From the NCBI RefSeq assembly GCF_034931125.1, contig NZ_JAYGHM010000029.1:1-64000 (forward strand): a stretch of DNA of 64,000 bases, written 5' to 3'. Source of the DNA: Rivularia sp034931125 (GTDB lineage Bacteria > Cyanobacteriota > Cyanobacteriia > Cyanobacteriales > Nostocaceae). Position numbers and translations under genes: made by a program. This document shows, in pieces, positions 18,370 to 27,163 of the stretch. Under the pieces are notes generated by a model. It searched no databases, was not told where the DNA came from, and saw only the letters and a list, made by a program, of their open reading frames with translations. Every line of letters starts with the position of its first letter. The first letter of the stretch is position 1.

Positions 18370-19710
18370 TTATTCACCCGTAATTGACAAACCCTCAACC
18401 CAAATTCGGGGACAAACCCCTCCGGGAGTTAATTCGGGTTCCTTCTCAACACAAACAATTGATTTAAGAAGCTGAAGAAAATCACCAGCTACAACTGCTG
18501 AATCAACGCTGGTTTTTTCTCCTTTATCGATCAACCACCCATCAAAAGGTAAAGAGAACGAACCTTGCAAAGATTTAACCCCTGCATGAAGTGCTTGTAA
18601 ATCGTCAATAAAAACTATATTTTCAGCAGTATCTAAACTGAATTCCCGTTCGGGTGCTGCACTCGCAAAAACGTGGTAAAAGTTAGGACTAACAGTTACT
18701 TTGGCTCCAATATTCGCATTCCCTGTAGGTTGAGCATTCATGCGTTTTGCAGTACCCGCACTGTGGAGAAAATTTTTCAAAACTCCGTTTTCAATCAATG
18801 ATACCTGACGAGTGGGAGTTCCTTCCCCATCAAAAGTTTCTGCACCAATATTTGCTGGATGTAGCGCATCATCATATAGCGAGAGTAAAGGAGAAGCAAT
18901 TTCTTTACCCAAATCATCTGGAGTAGATAAACTTTGCTTGTCAAGAATGCTTTGAGCGTTAAATAAATTAGAGAAAGCACCCAGCAGACTTAAGAAAGCA
19001 TCCGCAGAAAACACAACCAGATACTTTCCAGTGGGAATTTTGCGGTAATTCAAATGACTGATAGTTTTCTCTATAGTTTCTTGAATGCAGCCATTAATAT
19101 CTAAATTTTCTAGACCTTGACTAATCCTAAAAGCACCAGCACTACGGGGTTTTCGACCTTCTTCCTCTGTTTTACTGTAAAGAAAAATTGATGCAAAAGA
19201 ATGGGACTCGGCTCTCATAGCACCATCGCTGTTCAGATAAAACCTCTCAAAATCTTTTTGCGATAAAGAATTGTAAGGTACACCTTTAATAGCTTGATGA
19301 CCTGCAAGTACTTCTTTTTCCGCTATTAGAAGACTATCGATTAAAGATGAAACTTCTGCTGGAGATGCTTTTGCGTGAGTACCATTTGCGATCGCAGTTT
19401 TAGCTTCTGGACTAAAATCAGGTGTATTTTCTTTAACACCAAATGCACTCGCTTCAAATGCAGTTTTCAAAGCCAATTCCAATCCTTTGGGGTCTACATC
19501 CGTAGTACTAGTGACACCCATTGTATTGTTGTCATTCCAGACTCGCACGGTAACACCAGAAAGGTTATTAGCTTTAACTTGTTTCGGCTCACCTTGGTCT
19601 ACCTGGACGCTAGTTGAATCTACTATAGAACCGTAAATATCAAATTTTGCGATACCGATTTTTTCTGCACTTTCTTTAGCGGAAGCTGCAATTTCTTGTA
19701 TGTTAGGCAT
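18370..19710 (-). CDS. tldE: TldE/PmbA-like subunit of the TldD/E metalloprotease
   Basis: A 446-residue member of the TldD/PmbA family. It keeps the family fold (GVTVRVWNDNNTMGVTSTTD near residue 53; GEGTPTRQVSLIENGVLKNFL near 295) but lacks the zinc-binding HExxxH helix, as expected for the non-catalytic TldE/PmbA partner. TldD and TldE form a heterodimer that degrades short unstructured peptides and can remove leader peptides from modified peptides. The catalytic partner tldD is encoded 134 bases upstream on the same strand, with heptamer repeats between them. The start at 19710 (MPNIQEIAASAKESAEKIG) agrees with homologues. Confidence 0.92.
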   Translation of the reverse strand: MPNIQEIAASAKESAEKIGIAKFDIYGSIVDSTSVQVDQGEPKQVKANNLSGVTVRVWNDNNTMGVTSTTDVDPKGLELALKTAFEASAFGVKENTPDFSPEAKTAIANGTHAKASPAEVSSLIDSLLIAEKEVLAGHQAIKGVPYNSLSQKDFERFYLNSDGAMRAESHSFASIFLYSKTEEEGRKPRSAGAFRISQGLENLDINGCIQETIEKTISHLNYRKIPTGKYLVVFSADAFLSLLGAFSNLFNAQSILDKQSLSTPDDLGKEIASPLLSLYDDALHPANIGAETFDGEGTPTRQVSLIENGVLKNFLHSAGTAKRMNAQPTGNANIGAKVTVSPNFYHVFASAAPEREFSLDTAENIVFIDDLQALHAGVKSLQGSFSLPFDGWLIDKGEKTSVDSAVVAGDFLQLLKSIVCVEKEPELTPGGVCPRIWVEGLSITGE

Positions 19711-19760
19711 AGTTAATTTTGGATAAAGTTATTTCAATATAAAGATCTGGTTTAATTCAT

Positions 19761-19846
19761 AGGGAGTAGGGAATAGGGAGTAGGGAACAGGAAATAGGTA
19801 AATTATTTTTAACTCCTCACTCCTAACTCCTCACTCCTAACTCTTT
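19761..19846. repeat. Heptamer repeats between tldE and tldD
   Basis: GGGAGTA/GGGAATA units at 19761-19798 and TAACTCC/TCACTCC units at 19810-19846. The second set abuts the TAA stop of tldD. Confidence 0.85.
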
Positions 19847-21317
19847 AGCGTCCGCCGACAGTAATCGAATCAACCTTAATATGTGGTTGTCCTACAGTAG
19901 TATAAATGCTACCACTAACCGAGCCACAGAAACCTGGAGCTAAAGATAAATCTTGGGAACACATGGAAATTCTATTCATAATTTCCTGAGCTTCACCGAT
20001 TAGAATAGCTCCTTTTAAAGGTTTAGTAATTTTACCGTTTTCAATCAAATAGGCTTCTTCTACACCAAAATTGAATTCACCCGTAGCACCAACGCTACCA
20101 CCACCCATTTTCTTACAGTAAATACCTTTATCAATGGAAGCGAACAAATCTTCTGTAGAATGTTCCCCAGTGGCAATGTAAGTATTTCGCATCCGACTCG
20201 CAGCAGCGTAAGTAAAATTCTGCCGTCTTCCGCTACCAGTTCTGGGATGTCCGGTACGTGTTGAACCCGATCTATCTGCTAAGAAGTTTTTGAGAACGCC
20301 TTTTTCAATTAATAATGTTCTTTGGGCTGGCATCCCTTCATCGTCCATATCAATAGTGCCAAAGGCATTATCAGTACGTCCTTCGTCCCAAGCGGTTAAA
20401 GCTTCATGAGCAATCTTTTCGCCTTTCTTGTTAGCAAAAGGAGAAGTGTTGCGTTCAATTTGAGTTGTTTCGAGTAAATGTCCACAAGCTTCATGAAATA
20501 TGACTCCACCAAAGTGATTCGCCATAATAATCGGATAATCACCCGATTCTACATAGTCAGCATAAAGCATTTTGCCAGCAGATTCGCCGATTTGCTCCGC
20601 TGCTTGCTGGAAATCCCAAGTTTTGAGGAAATTGGGGTCGCTGGTATTTCCCGCACGTTCGGCGATAGAACTGCGATTAGCACCATCAGCACAAAGTAAA
20701 CTTAATGCTACCGATTGAGTTAAGCGGATATCGCGAGCAAAAGTACCATCACTCGCTGCAACTAAAATTTCTTGCCAATCGCGGAAATAGGAAGCACGAC
20801 GGGATTGAATGTGACTCGCTTTTTTATTTATCTGAGCGGTACTATCAAGCAGCACCTCTCCCATTTCTCGCATGGAAGTGCATAAAGGCAACCATGCATC
20901 TTTACCTCTTTTGGTCGCGTAGTCTCTGAGTAATTCCAGGTTAATTTCGGCGATAAAAGCATTTGGTACGGGTAATTGCAGCCCCACAATTGCCAAAGCT
21001 TTTTCTAAAGCTAATTTTAAGCCAGTAAAAGAAATATCATTTGTGCTGACGTAGCAATCAGCCTTGCCGCGAAATACTCTCACACCTGCACCCGTCGAAA
21101 GACGAGGTGTAATGCTAGTAATAGTATCCTCTTCTGCTAAGCAACTGATATAGCTGACGCGCTCTAAGAAAAATTCAATAAAATCAGCGCCAGCAGCACG
21201 TCCCAAACCTAATAAAGTGGATAAAGGTGCTGCCCAAGTTTCGTCAAACTGCTCTTGTGTAGAAGAGTATTGGAGATTGGGAAGTTCTTTGGAAAGAAGC
21301 AGAGTACTTGTTTGCAT
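19845..21317 (-). CDS. tldD: TldD-like metalloprotease catalytic subunit
   Basis: A 490-residue TldD homologue. The zinc site HEACGH is present in GGVIFHEACGHLLETTQIE near residue 273, and a later conserved Cys sits in SLAPGFCGSVSG near the C-terminus. Other family motifs are GEFNFGVEEAYLIENGKITKPLKG and MDDEGMPAQRTLLIEKGVL. It is the peptidase half of the TldD/E complex; its partner tldE is directly downstream. TldD/E processes leader peptides in some RiPP pathways and antitoxin CcdA in E. coli, but no RiPP genes are seen nearby, so a general peptide-turnover role is most likely. The start at 21317 follows a plausible intergenic region. Confidence 0.93.
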   Translation of the reverse strand: MQTSTLLLSKELPNLQYSSTQEQFDETWAAPLSTLLGLGRAAGADFIEFFLERVSYISCLAEEDTITSITPRLSTGAGVRVFRGKADCYVSTNDISFTGLKLALEKALAIVGLQLPVPNAFIAEINLELLRDYATKRGKDAWLPLCTSMREMGEVLLDSTAQINKKASHIQSRRASYFRDWQEILVAASDGTFARDIRLTQSVALSLLCADGANRSSIAERAGNTSDPNFLKTWDFQQAAEQIGESAGKMLYADYVESGDYPIIMANHFGGVIFHEACGHLLETTQIERNTSPFANKKGEKIAHEALTAWDEGRTDNAFGTIDMDDEGMPAQRTLLIEKGVLKNFLADRSGSTRTGHPRTGSGRRQNFTYAAASRMRNTYIATGEHSTEDLFASIDKGIYCKKMGGGSVGATGEFNFGVEEAYLIENGKITKPLKGAILIGEAQEIMNRISMCSQDLSLAPGFCGSVSGSIYTTVGQPHIKVDSITVGGR

Positions 21318-21530
21318 GAGTTACCTGTTGATTGAGGAGCTTTATCTTAAGCTAGTTATTGCGGTTCTTATTATGAGAAGATACAGCAAACCGTAGGGGA
21401 CTGTGTATCATCTTAGCTAATATCTATGAGGTTGTTGGAGTTCCCAGCAAGACTAGGTGCAACAAATTATTATTGTTTTGTCAAAGAAATAGCACAAATT
21501 AAAGTTATGAAAAAATTTTATGAAATAACT

Positions 21531-22259
21531 CTACAATTCATCGGGGTTAATATTTAATTCCCGCAGTTTTGCTGCTAAACGCTCGGCTCTTTGACGTTCT
21601 TGCTCTAATGGAGTTGGAATCCAATCACCTTTATCGTCATACCAGCGTAACCACAGACGTTCGATACCTTTATAATTACCTTGCCACAAACCTAAACCCA
21701 TTTCTAAACTTGGCATCCAAATACGCGGTTCTTCTAGATTAAGTTCCGTATAGGAATCAGCTTGCAGAATAAAAGCTCGTAAAGTATCGGTGTAACGATC
21801 AAATACGATGTAATAAGGAACCCGGAGAATTCTTTCGTAAACCTGCCATTTTGTAGGTGGTTGTTCTGCCTTGACTATACGTATTTGACCCAAATCTTCC
21901 TTTTCCGTACCGGGGGAAAGCAACTCTACTACAACAAAAGGGTTTATCCCCTCTTGCCAAACTACATAACTTAAACGTAAATCTCTTTGTTCGTAAAACC
22001 GAGAAGTTCCGACTACCGCAAACCAATCGGGACGTTTATACCACAAAGTATTGCGGGAATCATAGTAAAGATTTAGGTCGGTAGCAACAAAAATTTCATC
22101 AGTAGAATAAGTTGGTGGACGGAAAGTTTCCTCCAATAATTGCGGTTGATAAATATGGAATTCATCCGGCAAACCAGGCTCCTGTAGGTCTTCACTAGGT
22201 AGATCGTACATCGTCGGAAGACTTTCTTTTGCAGGAATTGGTGGGTCTGTTTGGTACAT
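21531..22259 (-). CDS. Uma2-family PD-(D/E)XK nuclease-like protein (DUF820)
   Basis: About 242 residues from the ATG at 22259. I prefer this to a TTG 16 codons upstream because MYQTDPPIPAKESLPTMYDL matches the usual beginning of this cyanobacterial subgroup. The Uma2 core spans about residues 60-180, with D..WFAVVG and FVVVELLSPGTEKEDLG giving the PD-(D/E)XK-type acidic positions, then VYERILRVPYYIVFDRY. The C-terminus (LEQERQRAERLAAKLRELNI) is a short coiled coil. Uma2 genes occur in large numbers in cyanobacteria; no activity or partner is established. It is next to a repeat-flanked toxin-antitoxin region. Confidence 0.85.
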   Translation of the reverse strand: MYQTDPPIPAKESLPTMYDLPSEDLQEPGLPDEFHIYQPQLLEETFRPPTYSTDEIFVATDLNLYYDSRNTLWYKRPDWFAVVGTSRFYEQRDLRLSYVVWQEGINPFVVVELLSPGTEKEDLGQIRIVKAEQPPTKWQVYERILRVPYYIVFDRYTDTLRAFILQADSYTELNLEEPRIWMPSLEMGLGLWQGNYKGIERLWLRWYDDKGDWIPTPLEQERQRAERLAAKLRELNINPDEL

Positions 22260-22329
22260 ACGTGCTACTAATAAACCGCTTAACTTGATGGTAGCCGATG
22301 GAATCAATTATCGGTTAACGGTTTTCCCT

Positions 22330-22552
22330 AATTGCACTTTCGATCATCAGGAAAAAAAAGCCTGGGATTGAGACTTGCGCCAGTGCGACCCGTAATCATC
22401 CATAATACAGAACGGAATACATCGCGAGAGACGTGTAAAAATGATTCTTTTGGTAGATGCGAAGTTACAGAAATAGGAGTGAAAGTTATACCGCGACTGC
22501 CTAAAACTATTGTTGCGATCGCGATCGCTCTAGGCAGATGAAAATCAGAAGT
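22330..22552 (-). pseudogene. Duplicated 3' fragment of the ydcF-like gene (repeat copy A)
   Basis: These 223 bases match 23166-23388, the 3' end of the intact ydcF-like gene, with three mismatches by my reading (two in a run of A at about 22354-22355, one at about 22429). It is in the same orientation, lacks the 5' two-thirds of the gene and has no start. Together with copy B it frames the toxin-antitoxin pair as a direct repeat. Confidence 0.92.
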
Positions 22553-22569
22553 GGAATTTTAATTATTTG

Positions 22570-22835
22570 TTAACTGTCATCCCGATAAACTTGACTTCGA
22601 TGTTTTACCCTAATCACAGTTACTAACAAAATATCATCAAAAATATCGTATACTACCAGGGTAATCTCCTACTCGAATCCGATATGAATTCTCTTCGCCT
22701 TGTAATTTTTTAACTCCATTAGGACGAGGTTCTATTGCTAATTCATTAAGTTTAATTTGTATACTTTCTTGCATCTATAGGTAGTTTTCTAAATTGTTTA
22801 CTCGCAACTTTTGAAAAGTCTACACTGTAAGTCAC
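22570..22835 (-). pseudogene. RelE/ParE-type toxin gene, broken by two frameshifts
   Basis: Starting from GTG at 22835, which overlaps the antitoxin stop (GTGA), the reading is TYSVDFSKVASKQFRKLPIDA and then stops. Shifting frame at about 22772 gives QESIQIKLNELAIEPRPNG, then VKKLQGEENSYRIRVGDY. A second shift at about 22657 gives VVYDIFDDILLVTVIRVKHR, then SQVYRDDS and stop. Together these give a complete RelE/ParE toxin of about 88 residues with the conserved KLQG, YRIRVGDY and RVKHR segments. The total of 266 bases is not a multiple of three, in line with the shifts. RelE-type toxins cleave mRNA at the ribosome; this copy should be inactive unless a sequencing error explains the shifts. 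Confidence 0.85.
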
Positions 22836-23059
22836 GCCACATCCTTTTTAATTTCATTTTGTATTTCTGACCACTTTACAGTACCGTTAATACGTATATC
22901 TTCCCTGGCTTCTTGAATAGCTTTTAAATCCTCTTCATCCTCTTGATCGTCAATTTTTTTCAATAAAGCATAAATTTCATCTAAAGTACTGTCGTAAGCT
23001 TGGTAAAGCAGTACACTAATATCTTTGATTAACTCTTCTCTCTCACGTTCAGTTTTCAT
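22832..23059 (-). CDS. RelB-like antitoxin of a type II toxin-antitoxin pair
   Basis: A 75-residue, highly charged protein, rich in helix. The C-terminal half, DLKAIQEAREDIRINGTVKWSEIQNEI, resembles the toxin-binding tails of cyanobacterial RelB-type antitoxins (consensus like EAREDI...GTVSWEE). Its stop codon overlaps the start of the downstream RelE-like toxin remnant, the standard coupled arrangement. The toxin is frameshifted, so the antitoxin now appears to stand alone. I base the assignment on this context and tail pattern; the N-terminal half (EREELIKDISVLLYQAYDST) has no DNA-binding motif I recognise. Confidence 0.75.
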   Translation of the reverse strand: MKTEREREELIKDISVLLYQAYDSTLDEIYALLKKIDDQEDEEDLKAIQEAREDIRINGTVKWSEIQNEIKKDVA

Positions 23060-23163
23060 GTTGATACCTTTTCAACTATTTCGCTACTGATTACAAAGGG
23101 AAAGCACTTATTGAACGTGCCTTCGACTTATTAATAATGATAATACGTGCTATTGTGAATCAA

Positions 23164-23760
23164 TTAATTGCACTTTCGATCATCAGGAAAAGGAAGCCTG
23201 GGATTGAGACTTGCGCCAGTGCGACCCGTAATCATCCATAATACAGAACGGAATACATCGCGAGAAACGTGTAAAAATGATTCTTTTGGTAGATGCGAAG
23301 TTACAGAAATAGGAGTGAAAGTTATACCGCGACTGCCTAAAACTATTGTTGCGATCGCGATCGCTCTAGGCAGATGAAAATCAGAAGTAATTATATACAA
23401 GTGTTTAAGATTAAGTTTTCCAAAGTCTTCTACCAAGGAAGTAAAATTAGTAACCGTATCTACAGCGCGGTAATCGAGGTGAATTCGTTCTGGAGCAATA
23501 CCCGCAGCAGCAAAAATCTGGTTGGCTTTCTCGCAGGAAACACCACTCGAAACCCAAATATCTAATGTAGGGTAATTTTGAGCAAATTGAGCGGTAAATT
23601 TTTCTCTGGCTTCTCCACCACCAAGGATGAGAATGGCTTGAGGTTTGGGTGCTTGGTGGGATGCAATAGCTAATTTGATGGGAATAGCTGCTAGCAGAAT
23701 CAGGAGGAATGTGAATAGGGCGATCGTTGTGTATTTAAGGGTGAGATAGAGCCATTTCAT
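23164..23760 (-). CDS. YdcF/SanA-like DUF218 membrane protein
   Basis: A 198-residue protein with an N-terminal membrane helix (residues about 10-30, TIALFTFLLILLAAIPIKLA) and a DUF218 domain: AILILGGGEAREKF (residue about 42), IWVSSGVSCEKA, HLDYRAVDTVTNF, and LYIITSDFHLPRAIAIATIV. The family includes SanA and ElyC, linked to envelope integrity and, in some species, polysaccharide metabolism; the reaction is unknown. It is the last minus-strand gene before the polysaccharide locus and separated from it by 145 bases, so it could belong to it. Its final 223 bases are duplicated at 22330-22552. Confidence 0.88.
   Translation of the reverse strand: MKWLYLTLKYTTIALFTFLLILLAAIPIKLAIASHQAPKPQAILILGGGEAREKFTAQFAQNYPTLDIWVSSGVSCEKANQIFAAAGIAPERIHLDYRAVDTVTNFTSLVEDFGKLNLKHLYIITSDFHLPRAIAIATIVLGSRGITFTPISVTSHLPKESFLHVSRDVFRSVLWMITGRTGASLNPRLPFPDDRKCN
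23166..23388. repeat. 223-bp direct repeat, copy B (inside ydcF-like gene)
   Basis: Covers the 3' end of the ydcF-like gene from its stop codon inward. The partner copy is 22330-22552, 836 bases away in the same orientation, with about 98-99% identity. The toxin-antitoxin pair lies between them. Confidence 0.93.
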
Positions 23761-23905
23761 TAATTTAATTGTGACAAAGCTTTTTTAATAGTAGATCGGC
23801 TACAGTTTAAATCGCGCTTCAGGAATAGTTATTGCATAAAAGTTACGTACCACTTTTTCTTAGCTGTTGTCGTAGCTTGGAAAAAGTAAGTAATGAAACT
23901 TGGGT

Positions 23906-24709
23906 TCAGTTATTTTTCTCAGAAAGTTCTTGCTCAATTAAACGAATGCTTAATAACAATTCTGCAAAAGCACGCTCAAAAGCATAATACCAACCATGCC
24001 AGCCATCAATAATTCCGCCTTTGAAAATGAGTATATAAAATATAATAACAAAAGGAGCTATAATTTTTTGTTTTCGTATTTTGTCGCCTAAACTCAATTG
24101 ATTAATTGGAGTTTGTGTCAGCTTTTTGACTTCGGATATCATGTAGCGGTCTTGCGCCCACAGCCAACTACTTAAAGATTTGCGATCGTCGTGATGGATA
24201 TAGGAAGATAGCATTGCTGACTTCCCATTAATTTGTAAAAGTTGCGTATGACCATCATCAATGTAAATCGATTTTTTTTTCTGAAAAAGAACTTGGCGAG
24301 GAGGAAGTATACTTCCTCTAAGTGGCTTACCGTAAACGCAGTATTTAAAGCGAGTAAAATAGCCACTAATTTCTCTATCAGTTTGTAAAGTTTTAATTTC
24401 TGAAATTAACTCATTAGTAACAATGTAATCTGCATCTAAAGAAAGAACCCATTCAGATTTTACTTGCTCTAGTCCATAATTCCATTGTCTTGTGTGGGTG
24501 TCAAATTTTCGTTGTAATACTTGAACTTGAGGGTAAGATTTTATAATTTCTAATGTTTCATCTGTACTGTGACTATCAATTATAACAATTGTTTTTGCCC
24601 AAGTAAGATGTTGAAGGGTACGTTCTATATTAGGGGCTTCGTTGTAGGTAAGAATTAGTGGGGTAATCTGCTCAAAAATAGATGTACGATTGTAGTTTGA
24701 GACTAGCAT
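23906..24709 (-). CDS. Family 2 glycosyltransferase (WaaE/KdtX-like)
   Basis: A 267-residue GT-A fold transferase: TPLILTYNEAPNIERTLQ is the nucleotide-binding start, IVIIDSHSTDETLEI follows, and VLSLDADYIV holds the DxD metal-binding motif at about residue 95. A QDRYM motif (residue about 187) resembles the acceptor-site (Q/R)xxRW motif. A hydrophobic segment at about 222-240 suggests membrane association. WaaE/KdtX-type enzymes add sugars to lipopolysaccharide core or polysaccharide repeats. It is the last gene of the long minus-strand sugar locus; the sugar and acceptor are unknown. Confidence 0.88.
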   Translation of the reverse strand: MLVSNYNRTSIFEQITPLILTYNEAPNIERTLQHLTWAKTIVIIDSHSTDETLEIIKSYPQVQVLQRKFDTHTRQWNYGLEQVKSEWVLSLDADYIVTNELISEIKTLQTDREISGYFTRFKYCVYGKPLRGSILPPRQVLFQKKKSIYIDDGHTQLLQINGKSAMLSSYIHHDDRKSLSSWLWAQDRYMISEVKKLTQTPINQLSLGDKIRKQKIIAPFVIIFYILIFKGGIIDGWHGWYYAFERAFAELLLSIRLIEQELSEKNN

Positions 24710-24758
24710 TTCAAATCTAAGAGGTATATAAAAGTTTATCTATTTAGCTAATGAATGG

Positions 24759-25775
24759 CTAGCGAAACCAACGCATGAGATATTGAAACACGGAACCACT
24801 AGTTTCATTATTTAAGTGGATAAAGTTTCGTATAGTCCAAATAGGCAATTGAAGAATTGAACATAAAATCCGCAAAGGCTCAATCATAGAAGATTGTTTT
24901 TCAAATCCAAATTGACTAATCTCTTTACTTGCAACAAGATTCATCCAAAAAATATCTTCACTTTTTAGAGAGGGACGTTCAGCAATAAGGAAACTTGAGT
25001 TATCTGGTGGTATCTTACTTGCTAGTTTGGAAACTGGATTTAGTAAGAAAAATTTTTGAACCTCATTTAGTACGGCTTCAGAATCACTTTTCATATCCTC
25101 TGTGCGAACAACTAATGTATTTTGAGCATAAGAATGTGTAGCGTATGTAGCAGCACGTATATAACCTCGCCAAAGCAAAGAACAAATTAGAGGATGATAT
25201 AGTCTTTTAAATTTAGTTCGTTCGGGTTCTTGCCAACGGTCTCCTTGGTGTTTGTAAGAGAGCATAAAACCATAAGGTTCTCGAATCATAATTACGAATC
25301 GAGAATTAGGCATTGCTCTTATAATTCTATCAATCCAGTTAACATGATGGGGTGTTTTTTCAATAGTAATTTTTTTGCTTTCAGCTTCACATATTGTTTG
25401 ACAAATTTTTTTAAATACTGATACTGGTGTAGGCACAAATTCAGTATTCCCAAAAGCTGTTGGAATCAGATTCTTTAAATTATTCGGAGTAATATTTTTG
25501 AGATTACCATTCCCTTTACCTAAAAAAGCTTCACAACCATGTTGAATTAATCTTGAGAGAATATTATCTACTTGTTTCTGACTATATGTTCCGTCTTCTT
25601 GTGGTTGAATATATGCTCTACCCCAAAATAAACTTTCACCAAATACTGCTGTATCAGGATGTTCATTAAGGCATTTACCTAGCCATGTTGTACCACCACG
25701 AGACATCCCAGTTATGAAGCGAGCAATAAAAATTGTCTGACTCATATTCTTACTTTCAAGTATTTTTGTTTCCAT
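24759..25775 (-). CDS. Sulfotransferase (PAPS-dependent)
   Basis: About 338 residues. The 5'-phosphosulfate-binding loop is GMSRGGTTWLGKCLNEHPD near residue 25, and the 3'-phosphate-binding segment is RFVIMIREPYGFMLSYKHQGDRW near residue 160. It transfers a sulfuryl group from PAPS to a hydroxyl, here most probably on a sugar of the exopolysaccharide. ATG at 25775 overlaps the stop of the upstream glycosyltransferase gene (TGATG), with GGGAGG about 14 bases before it; an internal ATG at 25745 is also possible. This coupling argues that it works on the product of the same pathway. It is one of four sulfotransferase-type genes in the locus. Confidence 0.85.
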   Translation of the reverse strand: METKILESKNMSQTIFIARFITGMSRGGTTWLGKCLNEHPDTAVFGESLFWGRAYIQPQEDGTYSQKQVDNILSRLIQHGCEAFLGKGNGNLKNITPNNLKNLIPTAFGNTEFVPTPVSVFKKICQTICEAESKKITIEKTPHHVNWIDRIIRAMPNSRFVIMIREPYGFMLSYKHQGDRWQEPERTKFKRLYHPLICSLLWRGYIRAATYATHSYAQNTLVVRTEDMKSDSEAVLNEVQKFFLLNPVSKLASKIPPDNSSFLIAERPSLKSEDIFWMNLVASKEISQFGFEKQSSMIEPLRILCSILQLPIWTIRNFIHLNNETSGSVFQYLMRWFR

Positions 25776-27043
25776 CACTTATTACGGTTCCTCCCTGTAT
25801 TATTGGTATAAGCAACCAGAGAATCGTTAAATTGAAGGCAACTAGGCGGCTCTGTGCCACCAAGAATCCATCGGTAAACATTTGCCATGTCTCTTGCAAC
25901 AAAATTCCATGAGTATTTAGTTTCTACTAAATTTCGTCCTCTTAAACCCATCCCTTGTCTTTCTTCTGAGGACATATTCATTGCCTCATTTAAAGCAATA
26001 TGGAGTGACTGTTGGTTATCATCAATCCACCAACCACATTTATGTAGTTGTAAATCTTTCCAAGGAGTGCCTCTGGTAGTAATTACAGGCACACCGTAAG
26101 CTAGAGACTCTGCTATTACAATACCAAAATTTTCTGAGTGAGTTGGTAGAACAAATAAATCTGCATTACTTAAGGCAGAGGCTTTATACTCTCCTGAAAG
26201 CATTCCGGTGAAAGTAACATAATGTTTCAAATTCAATTTTTCTACCAGTGCTTCTAACTTCGATTGATATCCAGTTAAATCGGGCCCTGCAATAATTAGA
26301 TGCCAATCCGAAAATTTTGTGGTAAGTGAATGCCAAACATTGAGTAAGTTATCCATACCTTTTTTAGGATGAATTCTTGATAAAAACAGCAACCATTTCT
26401 TATCAGCAAGTTCGGGAAATGTTTGAATTAAAATTTCTTTACTAGGCTGTTCTTCAAATGAAGGAATATTAACTCCATTGGGTATTAAGGCAATAGGTTG
26501 CTTGAATCCCAACTTGCGAATAGATTGCGCTTCTTCAGTTGATGTAGCATGAAAAGCGATGGCGCTGTTTAAATTTTTTCGTTCATACAAAAACCACGGA
26601 AGTGCTTTTTTATACCAATTATTCTTTAACGACCATGATTCAAGCATTCCTTCAGGAGAAATGATTAATGGTAGTTCATTTTTAACTGCTGCTTGACGGG
26701 CGTAAAGGTTAGGAAACATCCATAATCCGTGATTATGAATTAAGTCTAATTCAAGAGATGCTAACTGCTGCATAGCTTGACTAGCAATTGGCTGAAATCC
26801 GCGAAAATATTTTGTCAAAGTTGTTGCAGTATGGCTGTGAAGCTTTACGCCTTCGGCAAGGAGTTGTTTTCCACGCTGCTGATAGTTAAGGGTAAATAAG
26901 TGGCTATAAATTTGCTGTTTTGTTAAGGATTCAGCTAAATTAGTAACTGCATAAGCAGTGCCTCCTGTATGCTCATTAATACTAGTAACTACTTGACAAA
27001 TATGAGGTTGCTTGATATTAGGTTTTAATTCTTTAGCGAGCAT
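25775..27043 (-). CDS. Family 4 glycosyltransferase
   Basis: A 422-residue GT-B enzyme. The N-terminal half begins with HICQVVTSINEHTGGTAYAV, the glycine-rich acceptor-side loop; the C-terminal donor half contains WLLFLSRIHPKKGMDNLL, LFVLPTHSENFGIVIAESLAYG and PVITT, with the paired Glu residues (E..E) of the retaining GT4 active site. It would transfer a sugar from a nucleotide donor to the lipid-linked polysaccharide. Its stop overlaps the start of the downstream sulfotransferase gene. Donor and linkage cannot be read from the sequence. Confidence 0.92.
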   Translation of the reverse strand: MLAKELKPNIKQPHICQVVTSINEHTGGTAYAVTNLAESLTKQQIYSHLFTLNYQQRGKQLLAEGVKLHSHTATTLTKYFRGFQPIASQAMQQLASLELDLIHNHGLWMFPNLYARQAAVKNELPLIISPEGMLESWSLKNNWYKKALPWFLYERKNLNSAIAFHATSTEEAQSIRKLGFKQPIALIPNGVNIPSFEEQPSKEILIQTFPELADKKWLLFLSRIHPKKGMDNLLNVWHSLTTKFSDWHLIIAGPDLTGYQSKLEALVEKLNLKHYVTFTGMLSGEYKASALSNADLFVLPTHSENFGIVIAESLAYGVPVITTRGTPWKDLQLHKCGWWIDDNQQSLHIALNEAMNMSSEERQGMGLRGRNLVETKYSWNFVARDMANVYRWILGGTEPPSCLQFNDSLVAYTNNTGRNRNK

Positions 27044-27163
27044 CTTTCTATGTATATCTTGAAGTTAAAAATTTCAATCATATATTCAGATTTATTTGGT
27101 AATGATTTCTCTAATTTATTATGAGAGATTAGGAACTATTTACGGATAGTTAATATTTTATTT

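Noticed and set aside
19845..21317. RiPP maturation locus based on TldD/E
   Set aside because: No precursor peptide, cyclase or lanthionine enzyme is visible nearby; TldD/E is a general pair in cyanobacteria.
22332..23377. Two nearly identical 69-residue plus-strand frames (22332-22541 and 23168-23377) as a duplicated gene
   Set aside because: They are antisense to the ydcF-like gene end and its duplicated fragment; the real coding sequence is on the minus strand.
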